From: Colias croceus
Taxonomy: Eukaryota; Arthropoda; Insecta; Lepidoptera; Pieridae
DNA: 64,000 nucleotides
Reading direction: 5' to 3'
Assembly (NCBI RefSeq): GCF_905220415.1
Contig: NC_059553.1
Coordinates: 9,510,501 to 9,574,500 of the forward strand
Shown here: positions 35,057-46,169 of the stretch, in pieces
How the letters are laid out: every line of letters starts with the position of its first letter
Position numbering within the stretch: position 1 is the stretch's first letter
Position numbers and translations under genes: made by a program
The notes under the pieces: model-generated
The model's database searches: none
Seen by the model: only the letters and a program-made list of their open reading frames with translations
What the model was told of the DNA's origin: nothing

Positions 35057-35499
35057 TTTAATCTAAATGCCTGTCTTGATAACGGTAAGCGGATTTAACG
35101 ATTACAAAATCAAATATAATTTTAAATCAATTTGAATACGTATCTAAATCTAGAAACTACTCATATTAAATTTCTTCAAATAAAACTAATTTTCACTACT
35201 TTCAAAATCCAAGAATTTTCTCTATTTCGCACTATAAATACAATTAAAGAGCAACCATATTTTCCTATAAGGTCAATAAACGTAGTAACGTTCGCTGATT
35301 TCCCAGGAGTAGGAATTGGGGCTGTGACCTGAGATCCTAGGCGTTGATTTAATTTAAAACTTATTTAATATTTAATATTGTTTTTCTTCCTTATCGGATC
35401 GGAGGTTTCCGCGTAGGCAAATGTAAATTAAGCATTTTTGTTATTTTGCGATTTTATTATTACACATAATAATCAAGTATTTTGTCAGTTTTTAACATA

Positions 35500-35677
35500 A
35501 CTAATATTATGTGCATCCAACTCAAACTGCTGAACCGATTTTCATGAAATTTGGCTCAGACATAGAGGGTAACTTGGATTTACAATAGGGTAGTTTTTGT
35601 CCCGAAAATCTTACGGGAACGGGAACTGTGCGGGTTTTCCTTTGACTACGCGGGCGAAGCTGCGGTCGAAAAGCTAA
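35500..35677 (+). mobile_element. Hel-C Helitron, degraded
   Basis: Body AACGGGAACTGTGCGGGTTT and end GCTGCGGTCGAAAAGCTAA; start not clear. Confidence 0.6.
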
Positions 35678-36708
35678 TTAAAAACATATCACAGAATATT
35701 CGGAGTTTGCTATAAATATTTGTTTAATATTAGTCTTTTGGCCCATAGATGTTATTTACTAGCAAAAAACATTAACTCAGAAATAATTTAATATAAATTC
35801 AACATCACACTAAGAGATAAATCTAAAACTAAATGCGGTGAAGATTTATAGCTCAATTATTCTGCAGAAACGCAGGGAATGTCACGGGATCGAATATGCA
35901 TTCGTGTGAATATTAAATATTCGTATTGTAAGTCTCACGCGTTCCACAGTGTGGTACAAGTGATATGAAATACGCGATTAGAATACTGATATTATATATG
36001 AGAGGCTGTCTGTTTGTTGCGTTTTACGGTAAAAACCAGAGCACCAATTTAGAATGAATTAATATTATAAATGCGAAAGACTGTTTGTTGACGGCTAAGC
36101 GACTGCACTGATTTGGTTGAATTTTGCAATGTAAATATTTTAAGACCCTGGAACATAGAGAGCCTTATTGAAAAAAATTATACCCAACCAATCGAAATAG
36201 GGCACGAAATTTTCCAGTGCAGATTAATTAGTCTGCAGATGCAACCGTTTGCACACCTACTTTTTTATATATATTAAATATAAAGCACCGATGTTTATTA
36301 TTATTTGGATAAGCTACTATTTTGTTATCTGTAGAATGCTGTGATTGAAAAATAGAAACAGACATTAGTTGATCAATATCAAATAATTAGCTACTTTAGC
36401 CACTAGATCAGATCATGGTGTAAAATCGCAATATACATGTAGACGTACTTTCTCAAAATCAAATCGACCATATTTAATCGCTCTCACACATATCTTAATC
36501 CACACATAAATCGCAGGAATTCAAGCAAATGTGTAGATATCTAGATTGCATGAGTTATGCAAAAATGCATACAATGCTTGGATATGCTTGCATTCGCCCA
36601 TTATTAAATCGTGTCATTTATTTTATTAAGCTATTTCTATTGACAATCCTAACAATAACTTATATCGGGTTTCTTTTTATCTGTTACATGAGGTTTGAGT
36701 CGTCGCGA
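35678..36708. other. Unassigned interval with Helitron-like fragment
   Basis: 36058-36130 begins ATTAATATTATAAATGCGAA, like a Helitron 5' end, but no 3' end is found. No gene recognised. Confidence 0.35.
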
Positions 36709-37062
36709 GTTTTTTTTTTTTTATGGTAGAAGAAGGCAAACGAGCCGACGCCTTGCCTGATGGTAAGCTAAGTGCGCCGCCCATAGACTACCGTAACTGG
36801 GTTACGGGTGTTGCCTACTGGTAAGGGATTTGGAAGGAGTTAGGTAGAAGGGGCGAGGATGGGAGGGAATGAGGATAGGGAAGGAGAGGATGGGTAGGGG
36901 ATGGGAAGGGATGTGGGCCTCCGGACCCCTCACTCATCGTACGGAACGCGACAGTAAACTGTCACTATGGCGCCGATATTCTGTGAGGGCGTGGTACCTT
37001 CCCCGGTGCGAGCGTGGCCCAATTCGTGCCGAAGCATGCTCGACTCCCACTTGAAAAAATTG
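36709..37062 (-). mobile_element. 5'-truncated LINE/SINE 3' end with poly(A)
   Basis: On the minus strand: 'TTTTTTCAAGTGGGAGTCGAG', CACCGGGGAAGGTACCACG, a C/T-rich stretch, then GGCGCACTTAGCTTACCATC and a run of A (T run at about 36709-36721 on the plus strand). Resembles a repeat common in lepidopteran transcripts. Confidence 0.65.
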
Positions 37063-37321
37063 AGAGATTGCTAAACTAACGAAAAATTGCTTGTCATTTT
37101 TGTAATCTAACTGCAGTGACATATTTCTCGGTATTTATAAATAATATATATGTTTTTTATCACTTTTTATATTAATTAAGTTCAGAACTAATCTTCGTGT
37201 CAAAATAGATAATTTTATGTCTTAAATATTAAATTTTCATACCAAATAACTCACACGCCTTGAAAAGAAGGACTTCAAATGAAATATGAGTAGTTTAGAA
37301 GTTTTTATGCATCTATTTTTT

Positions 37322-37653
37322 AAGCTATTGCATAGCTTCTATCGCGGGCCTTGAGCGCGGGGACCGAATCGAGAAATTCCGTAACGAAAAACCTCACGCT
37401 CCCCCACTTCGACGGGCGGAGGTGTGGCTTGAAAGTGTGGAGGAAGTAAGGTGGAATTCCTCCATCGAAAATGGAGATTTCTCGACCAGTCTACTCGACT
37501 GGCCGGCCGTTCTGGCCCCAATGGATGATGTCGGAAAGTTGTATATATAACTCTGTACCGAAAAAATTTCGCTTGCGCGATTCAGAGCGAGGTGTCGCTG
37601 CAAAGGCATAGCATGCAATAGCTTTACCGCGGTAGTCCCCGAGTGCCACACGT
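37322..37653 (+). mobile_element. Family F repeat with extra core block
   Basis: AAGCTATTGCATAGCTTCTA at left, GCCACACGTC at right, as in 55915-56075, but with about 170 bp more in the middle. That block also occurs alone at 34551. Contains GTTGTATATATAACTCTG. Confidence 0.65.
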
Positions 37654-38459
37654 CTTTTTTTCTTTTGTTTAGTTTTAAAGCATTTAAAAGCAGCTCTACC
37701 TGATTATATTACTTATGGGCTTCTAAAGAGTTGCGTGCAATATTTTAAATATACTTTTATTCATCAATAGTTTAACAGTTTATTTTACTCAGTTTCCTTT
37801 GGTAAGGAAGTTGTAAGATTTATCGAACTGGTAAAGTGGATTGCGTGATATGTAATTTATGAAGAAAGGTCTGTCTTTACGTCCGTTTCACTTGAAGGAT
37901 AGATTACAGAGAACTGGCTATGTAATATACCCGACTGCGCAAAAGGAGGTTATGTTATTCAAGTGTATATGCGATATATATAGGATTTGGTATAAAATTG
38001 TTGAAGATACAGAGTCAAAAAAAGATTACCTTTCATTTGAAATAGTGGCGGAAAGTTTGAGTAAAATCGCAGAGCATTGTTAGTAGTACGATTTTAGTAT
38101 TTCCAATAGAAAAATACAATCCTTTTGAAGTTCTGAGCTTAGAACTAATTTTAAAATAAAATTCAAATATGATCCAATAAAATATTTCTACTAAATGCTT
38201 TTTTAAGGCTTACGTAGGTAGAGATTATATAACAATGGTTACATTTTTTATGAATTATTATACACATGTTTACGTATCAAAATATATTCTTGTGTTTTAT
38301 AATTTATTGAAAAAAGAGGGTTCTTTACCAAACTTAAGACAATATAGAGCGTCTATATTTTTCGTTTTTATTTATTCCGTAATATTTAAGTTGATTATTT
38401 TTTAATTTATAAACTAACTCTTACAAAAATTATTACACGCTTTATATTAGCTTCACCTG
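37654..38459. other. Unassigned interval
   Basis: A 74-codon plus frame (37859-38083) has no recognisable motif. Confidence 0.3.
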
Positions 38460-38660
38460 TATGTTTGTATGTTTGTAACCGACTTCTTTGGGCGCGATTT
38501 TGACCCACTTTAAACGGCCAGATTTCGTTCAAACTTTGTAGATTTATTGAGGACCGATGACAATACACTAATTTGATAAAATTTTCTATTTTTTAGTTCG
38601 GTTTTCTATAAAAAGCGTGTTTTTTAGTTTTTTTAAACTATTATTATTTTGTTAGATTTT
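38460..38660. repeat. Interspersed repeat, unclassified
   Basis: TGTAACCGACTTCTTTGGGC, TTGAGGACCGATGACAATAC and TTTTCTATAAAAAGCGTGTT form a block I recall as dispersed in Lepidoptera. Confidence 0.5.
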
Positions 38661-38846
38661 TTTTATATTTGATGCGGAAATAGCTAACCTCAACTAGGTT
38701 TCCACAAAATTCTACAAATGTCCAATCACATGAAATCCAGCGTTACATTACAATTACAATATTATGTTTTTTTTTTTTTTTTTTTTTTACTTAGGATAGG
38801 GAAGCGCTTGACCACAATCTCGCCTGATGGAAAGCTGAGATGCGGT

Positions 38847-39470
38847 CTAAGATGGTACGCGCTTCCCTAGTAGGTACCGGTTCACTCTTCGCTTGAAGAC
38901 CCCCATATTGTACTCGTCGGGGAACACAGATTCAGGAAGCGCGTTCCAGTCCCTTGCGGTTCGAATGAAGAATGTAGAATCGAACCGCTTAGTCCGGGTA
39001 CATGGAACGTCCACCATATGGCGATGCCTAGAATCTGTGCGCCTCGACGATCGATGGAAGAACGGGGATGGCGGAACAAGTTCGTGAAGTTCCGCAGCGC
39101 ACTCACCAAAGTGTATCCGGTAAAAAACCGATAAGCTGGCCACTCTGCGACGATGAGCGAGGCTCTGGAGTTTTTTGCCTACTAGCTCATCGTCGTTTAT
39201 GAGCCTCTTGGCACGCCTCTCTATCGCCTCAAGCGCCTCCAGCTGGTACTTGGCGGAACCGTCCCAGAGGTGAGAGCAGTATTCCATGCACGATCGGACT
39301 TGTGCTTGATAAAGGTTGAGCAACTGTCCCGGGCTGAAATACTGTCTCACCTTCGCCAGAATTCCAAGCTTTTTTGAGGCTACTTGGGCTTTGGATTCTA
39401 TATAGGAACCAAAGTTCAGAGTAGGCGTCAAGGTGATGCCAAGAAGCTCGAGGTGGTTGGTTATCGGCAC
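38847..39470 (-). pseudogene. C-terminal part of the same LINE protein, frameshifted
   Basis: 207 codons in a different frame, continuing the RT thumb and C-terminal domain: 'EYCSHLWDGSAKYQLEALEA', 'ERRAKRLI', and a terminal 'NRYLLGKR' block typical of lepidopteran LINEs of this type. A one-base deletion near 39540 in the parent strand explains the switch; the intervening codons read sensibly in this frame up to that point. The predicted parent protein would be about 980 residues. Confidence 0.88.
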
Positions 39471-39493
39471 GGATACACCCTGGAAAGTCGGAG

Positions 39494-41776
39494 TCAGATG
39501 GAATGGACTCCGTTTAGCGGAGAATAGACACGCCTGGGTCTTGTAGCATTGAACTTGACCAGATTGGCATCGCCCCAGTCGGAGACCGCCTGTAAGGACA
39601 AGTTCATGCGATCGACCATCGCCTCCCGTAGAGACTGGATTTGTGCCATACTGGCTCGCGCGCTGGATACATATCTCTCCACAACAGTGCTATCGTCTGC
39701 GTACCCATAGATACCGGGTTTCAGCAGATCGTTGATGTGTAGCAAGAAGAGTGTTGCGGAGAGAACTGATCCCTGAGGGACCCCGGCATTGATAGCCATT
39801 AGGTCGGACGAGCAGCCATCAACGACTACTCGTAACGACCGGTCTCTCAGAAAATCTGAGATCCAGGCGCAGAAACCGGTAGGCAGACCGTAGGATGGAA
39901 GCTTGCCAATTAGGCTATCATGCCAGACCCTATCGAAGGCCTTTGAGATATCAAGGGAGACAGCAAGTGCTTCACCATGATTCTCTATGGCCTCGCTCCA
40001 GACGTAGGTGGCGTACGCTAGAAGATCCCCAGTGGACCGGTTTCGGCGGAACCCGTATTGTCGGTCACTGAGAAGGTCGTTCGCTTCTAGGTGTGCCAGG
40101 AGCCTACTGTTCAGTACACGTTCCATAGTCTTACAGAGTATGGACGTGACTGAAATTGGCCTATAGTTGGAGGGGTCGGCACGACTGCCTTTTTTGGGCA
40201 CGGGCTGCACGTTGGCAAGTTTCCAAGATTTCGGTACTATTCCAGTCATCATCGAGAGGCGAAAGAGGCGTGTCAGAACAGGAGCAAGTTCAGGCGCACA
40301 GGTTTTAAGTACTATGGCTGGAATTCCATCAGGGCCACTGGCTTTATTCACGTCAAGATTCCGCAGCGTTTTAAGCACCTCAGTCTGACGGATGCGAATT
40401 TCCGGCATATTCACCTCGCATCCAGGTAGACTGGGAGGTTTCGTATTTGCGGGATCAAGACGAGAATTTTCCGCGAAAAGAGAAGCAAAAAGGTTCGCTT
40501 TCTCTACGGCGGTGTGAGCCAGCGACCCATCCGGTTTCAGCAGTGGAGGAAGTGAGGGGCGGCAGAAATTCGATTCAACCGTCTTAGCCAGGGACCAAAA
40601 CGCTTTGCTACCAGAGGGGTAAGAAGCTAGTTTGTTCCCTATACGGCTGACGTGGTCAAATCGAGCTTTCCGTAGAGCCTTTTTGCAGGACTTGGCGGCC
40701 CGGTTGAAGGCTTTCTTCTTGTCTGACACGTCCTTGGCCTTGCGGTGTCGAGCATCAACCCATGCCAGATATGCTTCATGCTTTAGCGCTTCAGCGCGTC
40801 TGCAATTGGCTCTGAACCAGGGCTGAGCTTTGCCGGACATGGCCACGTCCGAGAATGGGATAAAGTACTCCATTCCCTGTCGCAGCACATCTGTCACAGC
40901 ATCCGCGCAGGTCGAAGGATCATCAGAAGAAAAGCAGACAGGCCGCCAGGGATAAGACGCAAAGAAGGAACGCATCTCATCCCAATCTGCTGACTTGTAT
41001 CGCCACACGCGCCGAGAGCCCTTAGGACTGGGATCGGGCGGCGAGTAGACAGATACAGATTTCACCAGACAGTGATCGGAGCTGCCAAGCGGCGAAGAAA
41101 TCGCCACCGAGTAACGGTCTGGATCTGTTGTCAGCAGAAGGTCCAAGCAATTGGCTGAGTGGCTCTCAACATCAGGAACCCGCGTCGCTCCTTGGACCAG
41201 CTGGGTGAGATTTAATGCAATGGAGAGTTTACGCATCTCTTTCCCAGCTAGGTCAGTGCACTGGTATGGGTATAGCCACTCCTGGTGGTGGGCATTAAAA
41301 TCCCCCAGTAACACAAGCTGAGCGGAAGGGTATTTGTGTTGAGCAGCATCCGCCACCTCACTAAGGTACTCTGTGAGCCTGATCGTCTCCTGGTCTCCGC
41401 TGTGCGCCCGGTAGACACAGGAATAGAGAAGTTTCTCTGGGCCTGTGTCCACCAGCATCCATAACACTGAAAAATGGGGGTCTTCAAGATACCGGAGACG
41501 CCGACAACAGATGTCATCTCGGACGTACGCGCACACACCTGACCGAGCCTTAAAATTATGCTCCAGGGTGTAGCCGGGATAGGACAGGTACGCCAAGTCA
41601 GACGGACATCTTATCTGCGTCTCCGTGAGGAACAAGATACACGGTTTATGAGTCTCAAGGTGGAAGTGGACTGCAGCGAGATTAGAGTGGAGACCTCTGA
41701 TGTTAGTTAGGTCCACTTTCAGCGAGAGGGAGTGCTGCCGCTGTGCAACTTTATTCCTGTATCTTGCCTTGTTCAT
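39494..41776 (-). CDS. Endonuclease/reverse transcriptase of the LINE, first part
   Basis: 760 codons from ATG. Makes the nick and reverse-transcribes the element RNA at the target. Apurinic endonuclease domain at residues about 20-240: LTET (50-53), GDFN (158-161) and SDH (233-235). Linker with a 'QPWF' segment near 318-321. Reverse transcriptase about 470-745: SGPDGIP (480-486), NYRPISV (537-543), LDISKAFDRVWH (608-619), GVPQGS (665-670), YADD (692-695). All catalytic motifs are present. It ends early: after 'NLVKFNAT' the frame shifts and reaches a stop about 17 codons later. Transcription would need the element's internal 5' promoter. I considered a gag ORF upstream and found none. Confidence 0.92.
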   Translation of the reverse strand: MNKARYRNKVAQRQHSLSLKVDLTNIRGLHSNLAAVHFHLETHKPCILFLTETQIRCPSDLAYLSYPGYTLEHNFKARSGVCAYVRDDICCRRLRYLEDPHFSVLWMLVDTGPEKLLYSCVYRAHSGDQETIRLTEYLSEVADAAQHKYPSAQLVLLGDFNAHHQEWLYPYQCTDLAGKEMRKLSIALNLTQLVQGATRVPDVESHSANCLDLLLTTDPDRYSVAISSPLGSSDHCLVKSVSVYSPPDPSPKGSRRVWRYKSADWDEMRSFFASYPWRPVCFSSDDPSTCADAVTDVLRQGMEYFIPFSDVAMSGKAQPWFRANCRRAEALKHEAYLAWVDARHRKAKDVSDKKKAFNRAAKSCKKALRKARFDHVSRIGNKLASYPSGSKAFWSLAKTVESNFCRPSLPPLLKPDGSLAHTAVEKANLFASLFAENSRLDPANTKPPSLPGCEVNMPEIRIRQTEVLKTLRNLDVNKASGPDGIPAIVLKTCAPELAPVLTRLFRLSMMTGIVPKSWKLANVQPVPKKGSRADPSNYRPISVTSILCKTMERVLNSRLLAHLEANDLLSDRQYGFRRNRSTGDLLAYATYVWSEAIENHGEALAVSLDISKAFDRVWHDSLIGKLPSYGLPTGFCAWISDFLRDRSLRVVVDGCSSDLMAINAGVPQGSVLSATLFLLHINDLLKPGIYGYADDSTVVERYVSSARASMAQIQSLREAMVDRMNLSLQAVSDWGDANLVKFNATRPRRVYSPLNGVHSI

Positions 41777-42590
41777 AGTTGTTTTAGAAGAGAGTGAAGT
41801 AGGTATGAAGACGGCAGTGAGTCGAGGCGCTTAACACCAGGACCAGAGACACACACTTAGTTGCCGCACTATTGGGGACTAGTCTGGAGACTGCGGGGAC
41901 GCCCGAGCCCCCCCAAGTTGTCCATAGGGCCCTCTCATCCGGTCGCCAACCGGCACTATGGCGCAACTTGGGATTTTTCGCTGATTGGCGGGGCAGCCTT
42001 TCGCGTGTGGCTAGCACTCTACTTGGGCCCCCTACTGACCAGCGGTCGGCCAGCGGTGCACCGTGCCTCGGATCCCGCTAACCTCCATGACTAGGCACCA
42101 GATGCAGCAACTTCAGTGTGTGTCAGATCGTCCCGATAGTGAGAGCGCAACTGACTCGACCCGTCTTCACTAAGGCTACATCAGCTTCATCGAGTCGGAA
42201 CACGGACGCTTGGCGACTCGTCTTCAGCTGATGGGTGGTCATTATAGCCGCGACAACTGTCTCCCACCATGTCACCTGTTTAGCACCACCCAGGGGCCAC
42301 GTGTAGGGTTTCAGAGTTCAGGGTATACTCCTACGGACGGAGGTGACTCGGCCCCCTGATTGAGTGATGTACAGTATTAATATTTAAATATTTTTAAAAT
42401 AATATTTGTAAGCTGCAAGCGAGTGTCAAGTTTCGTTCAAATATTCCGCCATTTTGAATGCAGATGCCATTACATCCGAAACGTGAATATTAGTATAATA
42501 TTAGATGCTTATATTATTTAGTATTGTGTATAGTGGGGTTCGATGCTCTGTTTGTTTGATATTCTATAGGTATGAATATTTATTTCTTAA

Positions 42591-42777
42591 CTAGAGGTCC
42601 GCCCCAGCTTCGCCCGTGGTACATATTTCGCAATAAAAGGTAGCCTATGTCCTTTCTCGGGTATCAAAATATCTCCATACCAAATTTCATGCAAATTGGT
42701 TCGGTAGTTTAGGCGTGATTGCGTAACAGACAGACAGACAGAGTTACTTTCGCATTTATAATAATAATTAGTATGGA
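42591..42777 (-). mobile_element. Non-autonomous Helitron, Hel-B
   Basis: Left CTAGAGGTCCGCCCCAGCTT; right CAGACAGACAGACAGAGTTA to GTATGGA; T follows. Complete-looking, about 230 bp beyond the LINE 5' end. Confidence 0.8.
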
Positions 42778-42931
42778 TTTTCGCGGAATTTGTCTAAGTT
42801 TTTTGTTACTCGTACAAATATAAAATTTTCGATAAGTAAAGTAAATAAACATAACATGCAATAAATTATACAATAATATAAGACTAATAAATAATCTTTT
42901 AAGCGCAGAGTTCGATAATTGTATTTATATA

Positions 42932-43115
42932 CTAGCTTCCGCCCGCGACGCGACGAAAAATTCAGATTTATTTTTTTCTACGTATTTTTCCGGGATAAAA
43001 AGTATCCTATTTTATGCCCATGATAATAAAGTATAATTATACCAAGTTTCATCGAAATCGAACCGTTAGTTTTCACGTGATGCCTGAACATACAGACAGA
43101 CAGACAAAAAATTTT
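42932..43115 (-). mobile_element. Helitron-like element, divergent
   Basis: Left CTAGCTTCCGCCCGCGACGC; body AAGTTTCATCGAAATCGAAC; right CAGACAGACAGACAAAAA. The 5' tip is not clear. Confidence 0.55.
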
Positions 43116-43138
43116 TTAATCACATATTTGGGTTTGGT

Positions 43139-43255
43139 TTCAAACTCAAACTCAAACTCAAACATTTATTTATTCAATTAGACTTCTTTTAGAAGCACTT
43201 TTGAAACGTCATTACATATTTTAACATTTACCACCATCGATTCCAGTAACACCCC
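43139..43255 (-). repeat. LINE 3' end, antisense, (CAAACT)n
   Basis: Antisense copy of the terminus at 25208-25360: TCAAACTCAAACTCAAAC, then ATTTATTTATTCAATTAGAC and 'TTACCACCATCGATTCCAG'. Confidence 0.7.
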
Positions 43256-43923
43256 CTGCTATTTATTTTTTGAATATTTTCAATGTACAGAATTGACCCT
43301 TCTACAGATTTATTATATGTATAGATTACCGCAAATTCAGTCATATTATGATAGGTATCTGGTCGATAGGTGACCTGTGTGCTATTTTTTTTTTTTGGCT
43401 AAAATTCATCCAATCCGAATTGTCCATTTTTTGTTAGAGTAACGAACAAGTAGTACAAGGAGTTCCACCTCTTCTTTCTGAAAAAATGTATTTATTGTTT
43501 ATCAAGTAGTTTCCACGACACTTGCTTTCCTACATATAAATCTATTCACACAGCTGAACCGCAAGACTACAAATACAGCGGAAAAATATCGCGAACCTCC
43601 AAACTTTACAATAAAATACAAAATATATGAACGTGCCTTAACTCACAAGTGACACGATATTCCCGTCACGATATTCCCGTCACGATCGCCGGGCATCGAA
43701 CCGGCTGCCAGTGCTAACAATCGAGCCTAATCAATCGTGTTGAATTTCAATTCAAGTGCTATTTTTCGTAACCTATTTAAATTGGTAAGTTTGATGTATG
43801 AGTTTGCGGGTGCAAATGTACTGTTTTTCCGTGGTGATATAAGTAAAAATAAGTCGGAAATATGATGTAATATACGCGGGTTCAATTCTATTTTACTTTA
43901 CGTTATAATACAGACACACAACG
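43256..43923. other. Unassigned interval with possible SINE remnant
   Basis: 43262-43326 resembles part of the repeat at 61560-61866. 43655-43683 is a short tandem CACGATATTCCCGT duplication. 43690-43715 read on the minus strand has GGTTCGATGCCC, B-box-like. Confidence 0.4.
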
Positions 43924-44030
43924 ACGTGTGGCACTCGAGGACTGCCGCGGTAAAGCTATTGCATGCTATGCTAATTTCTCGATTCGGTCCCCGCACTCAA
44001 GGCCCGCGATAGAAGCTATGCAATAGCTTA
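43924..44030 (-). mobile_element. Family F repeat, internally deleted
   Basis: GTGTGGCACTCGAGGACTGC and AGCTATTGCATGCTATG at left, AGCTATGCAATAGCTTA at right. The middle is shorter than in the 7292 copy. Confidence 0.6.
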
Positions 44031-44069
44031 ATAAACACAAGTCCTTTACTTACTTTCAAATTAATGCTA

Positions 44070-44215
44070 TTATTACGATATCACACACGCACATACACAC
44101 ACTATAAACATAATACATCGGCTCATCCATTAAACTACACACATACATAACACCATTCACACACACACACACACATACAATACGATTAATTCATTCACAC
44201 ACACATTCATTTAGT
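44070..44215. repeat. CA-rich microsatellite region
   Basis: Irregular (CA)n with CATA and CATT interruptions; the longest uninterrupted run is near 44158-44174. Confidence 0.7.
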
Positions 44216-44529
44216 ATTAAAAACACTATTAACACCACAACAAGCAACCTTACAAACAGTTCACCGTCACTATAATGACCATTCATTAGCCTGTTATTGC
44301 ATCTCCACGCGGTGAGCAGAGCATCGGAATCTACATAATCCCTTTCGGGCTGGATTTGATACCAAGCGATACAGTTTACACGGCACAACATTTCTTGGGT
44401 TGAAATAATATATTTTTTATTTATACATATTTGACACGTATTTTACTACACTGAATTTATGTAGAACAATTTTAGTGTAATAGTTCATTGTACAAACTCC
44501 AAAGCTATATCAATTCGTATTATAACCAA

Positions 44530-44743
44530 CTAGCTTTCCGCCTGCGGCTTCGCCCGCGTTTTCAAAGAAAAACCCGCATAGTTCCCGTGGGATTTCCGGG
44601 ATAAAACCTAGCCTATGTTACTCGTGGATAATGTAGCTTTCGAATGGTGAAAGAATTTTTAAAATCGGTCCAGTAGTTTATGAGCCTATTCATTACAATC
44701 AAACAAACAAACAAAGTTTTCCTCTTTATAATATTAGTGTAGA
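44530..44743 (-). mobile_element. Hybrid Helitron: Hel-C 3' module, 5' module of 11294
   Basis: Left CTAGCTTTCCGCCTGCGGCT and TTCCCGTGGGATTTCC; then ACTCGTGGATAATGTAGCTT to AATATTAGTGTAGA as in the elements at 11294 and 56461. Confidence 0.8.
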
Positions 44744-45358
44744 TACTATTATCAACAAAAGCACAATACAAGTAAACATTTCAGATAGAAACGAAAGACT
44801 TTTCAATTAAATTATTTAACATTATATCAGTCTAATTTTCAATTTTTAATTAATTTGATATACAAAATTTTTTGTTTACATAATAATATATCAAATAATG
44901 TAAACCTATGAGATGACAGAACTAGATGTTAACCTACATATTATAGTTTTTAGTTTTAAAGAATTGAATGTATTTTTGTATTTGAAAAATGTTTAATAAT
45001 ATAAAAATTAGCTCACAATTCGAACCTACGTCATTCACCTCACAATAACGACACCTAGACTGCTATGACCCATAATGATGATGATTCACTATAAGTCTAT
45101 AGAATCTTTAATATTTTAAACAGAACTGCGTGGCCGGGTAAAGCGACCGCTTTGAATTAATCTACAATCTAGATGCTAGATCCGCGCATGACACAAACCT
45201 AGGTTGTAGGATTACTGCGGCCTAGCATTGCCTGTTTTTAATTAAATACCGCTGTTATGGCGCAGATGTAAATACTGTCTTGTTTGATATTTTGCTGCTT
45301 TATTTGTGTTTTTGTATTGTTTTTAGGTATTTTATAGCACAATGTTAATAATTATTAG
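44744..45358. other. Unassigned interval with tRNA-like remnant
   Basis: 45015-45075 read on the minus strand has TAGCAGTCTAGG and GTAGGTTCGAATTG, possible A and B boxes of a decayed SINE. Confidence 0.35.
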
Positions 45359-45703
45359 TCACTGCATAGTATACAGCACAGTCGCTTTCTCTGTCCCTAT
45401 TTATGCTTAAATCTTTAAACTACACAACGGATTTTGATACAGTTTTTGAAGTGAAACTTCTTTATCGGGGTTGGAAAAAAATTGAGTGTAACATTTTTTC
45501 GTAACGCGCCATCTTTTTCTTATCCCTACCACGCGTGAATAAATGTAATAAATTATTTTTTGAAAAATAAGGTCATAAAGAAGTTTTACTTCTTCTAGTG
45601 TACACTAGTACACGCACACATTTTTTTAACAGATAGAGTGATTCAAGAGGAAGGTTTTTGGACATTATTTATTAGGTTTTAGACAAAACGGGCGGAAAAC
45701 TAT
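45359..45703 (+). mobile_element. Hel-D Helitron interrupted by a MITE
   Basis: Begins TCACTGCATAGTATACAGCA; ends GGGCGGAAAACTAT (CTAG mutated). The middle is split at its T run by the family P MITE at 45448-45620. Confidence 0.8.
45448..45620 (+). mobile_element. MITE, family P, nested in a Helitron
   Basis: Starts GAAGTGAAACTTCTTTATCG; carries AAGAAGTTTTACTTCTTCTA near the right and ends GTACACGCACACA. Flanked on both sides by the T run that is continuous in other Hel-D copies. Contains the palindrome CTAGTGTACACTAG. Confidence 0.8.
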
Positions 45704-46169
45704 TAATGAGCATGGTAAATTGTGTGAAAAGGCAAATAACGCAACATTTCCTTACGACATTAAAACTAATATAGCTTACCCAACAAAACACACACAACAC
45801 CAAAAAAACATTTAAAAAACACTTCAATAACATAAAACTCAACACTAAATGAACAAGCCCTCAAATCAAACTAAACCACTATAACTAGACCTCCCCACAC
45901 ATTCATTACATACGAAAGTATAGCCATTAACAACTGGCTGCAAATGGCGGACTCAAAATGACGTAAAATTCAATTAATGTTGGACCCCGACCGCTGGCCG
46001 AATGCCGAATGGTTTAATACTTGAATAATTATGTCCATTGAAATACCTGTTTGTCGTATCTCATTACTGATTTAAATGTATTCGATGAGGATATTATGTT
46101 GCACCTGCATAGTGAAAGAATTCAATTTCATGTTTTTAACAGACACCCAAAACGCTGTTCGATATTATT
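45704..46169. other. Unassigned interval
   Basis: AT-rich. No gene recognised. Confidence 0.35.

Larger units (their letters stand above)
38767..42360 (-). mobile_element. Nearly complete non-LTR retrotransposon
   Basis: About 3.6 kb. From its 5' side (about 42360) there is a GC-rich 5' UTR of roughly 580 bp, a single long ORF split by one frameshift, a short 3' UTR with 'CAGCTTTCCATCAGGCGAG' and a 22-nt poly(A) tail (T run 38767-38788). One ORF with AP endonuclease and RT but no gag-like first ORF suggests the CR1/jockey superclade; the exact clade is not assigned. I could not find a target-site duplication, so the 5' boundary is an estimate from the fall in GC content. Confidence 0.85.

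Noticed and set aside
40167..41538. Several short frames on both strands within the LINE
   Set aside because: All overlap the long endonuclease/RT frame, which carries the motifs; they are shadows.
41784..42094. Frames of 69-77 codons in the LINE 5' UTR
   Set aside because: They overlap each other on both strands in a GC-rich leader and show no gag or zinc-knuckle motif.
38740..42385. Target-site duplication of the LINE
   Set aside because: Sequences next to the poly(A) tail (ACAATATTATG) and beyond 42360 (ACAGTATTAATAT) are only loosely similar; not convincing.
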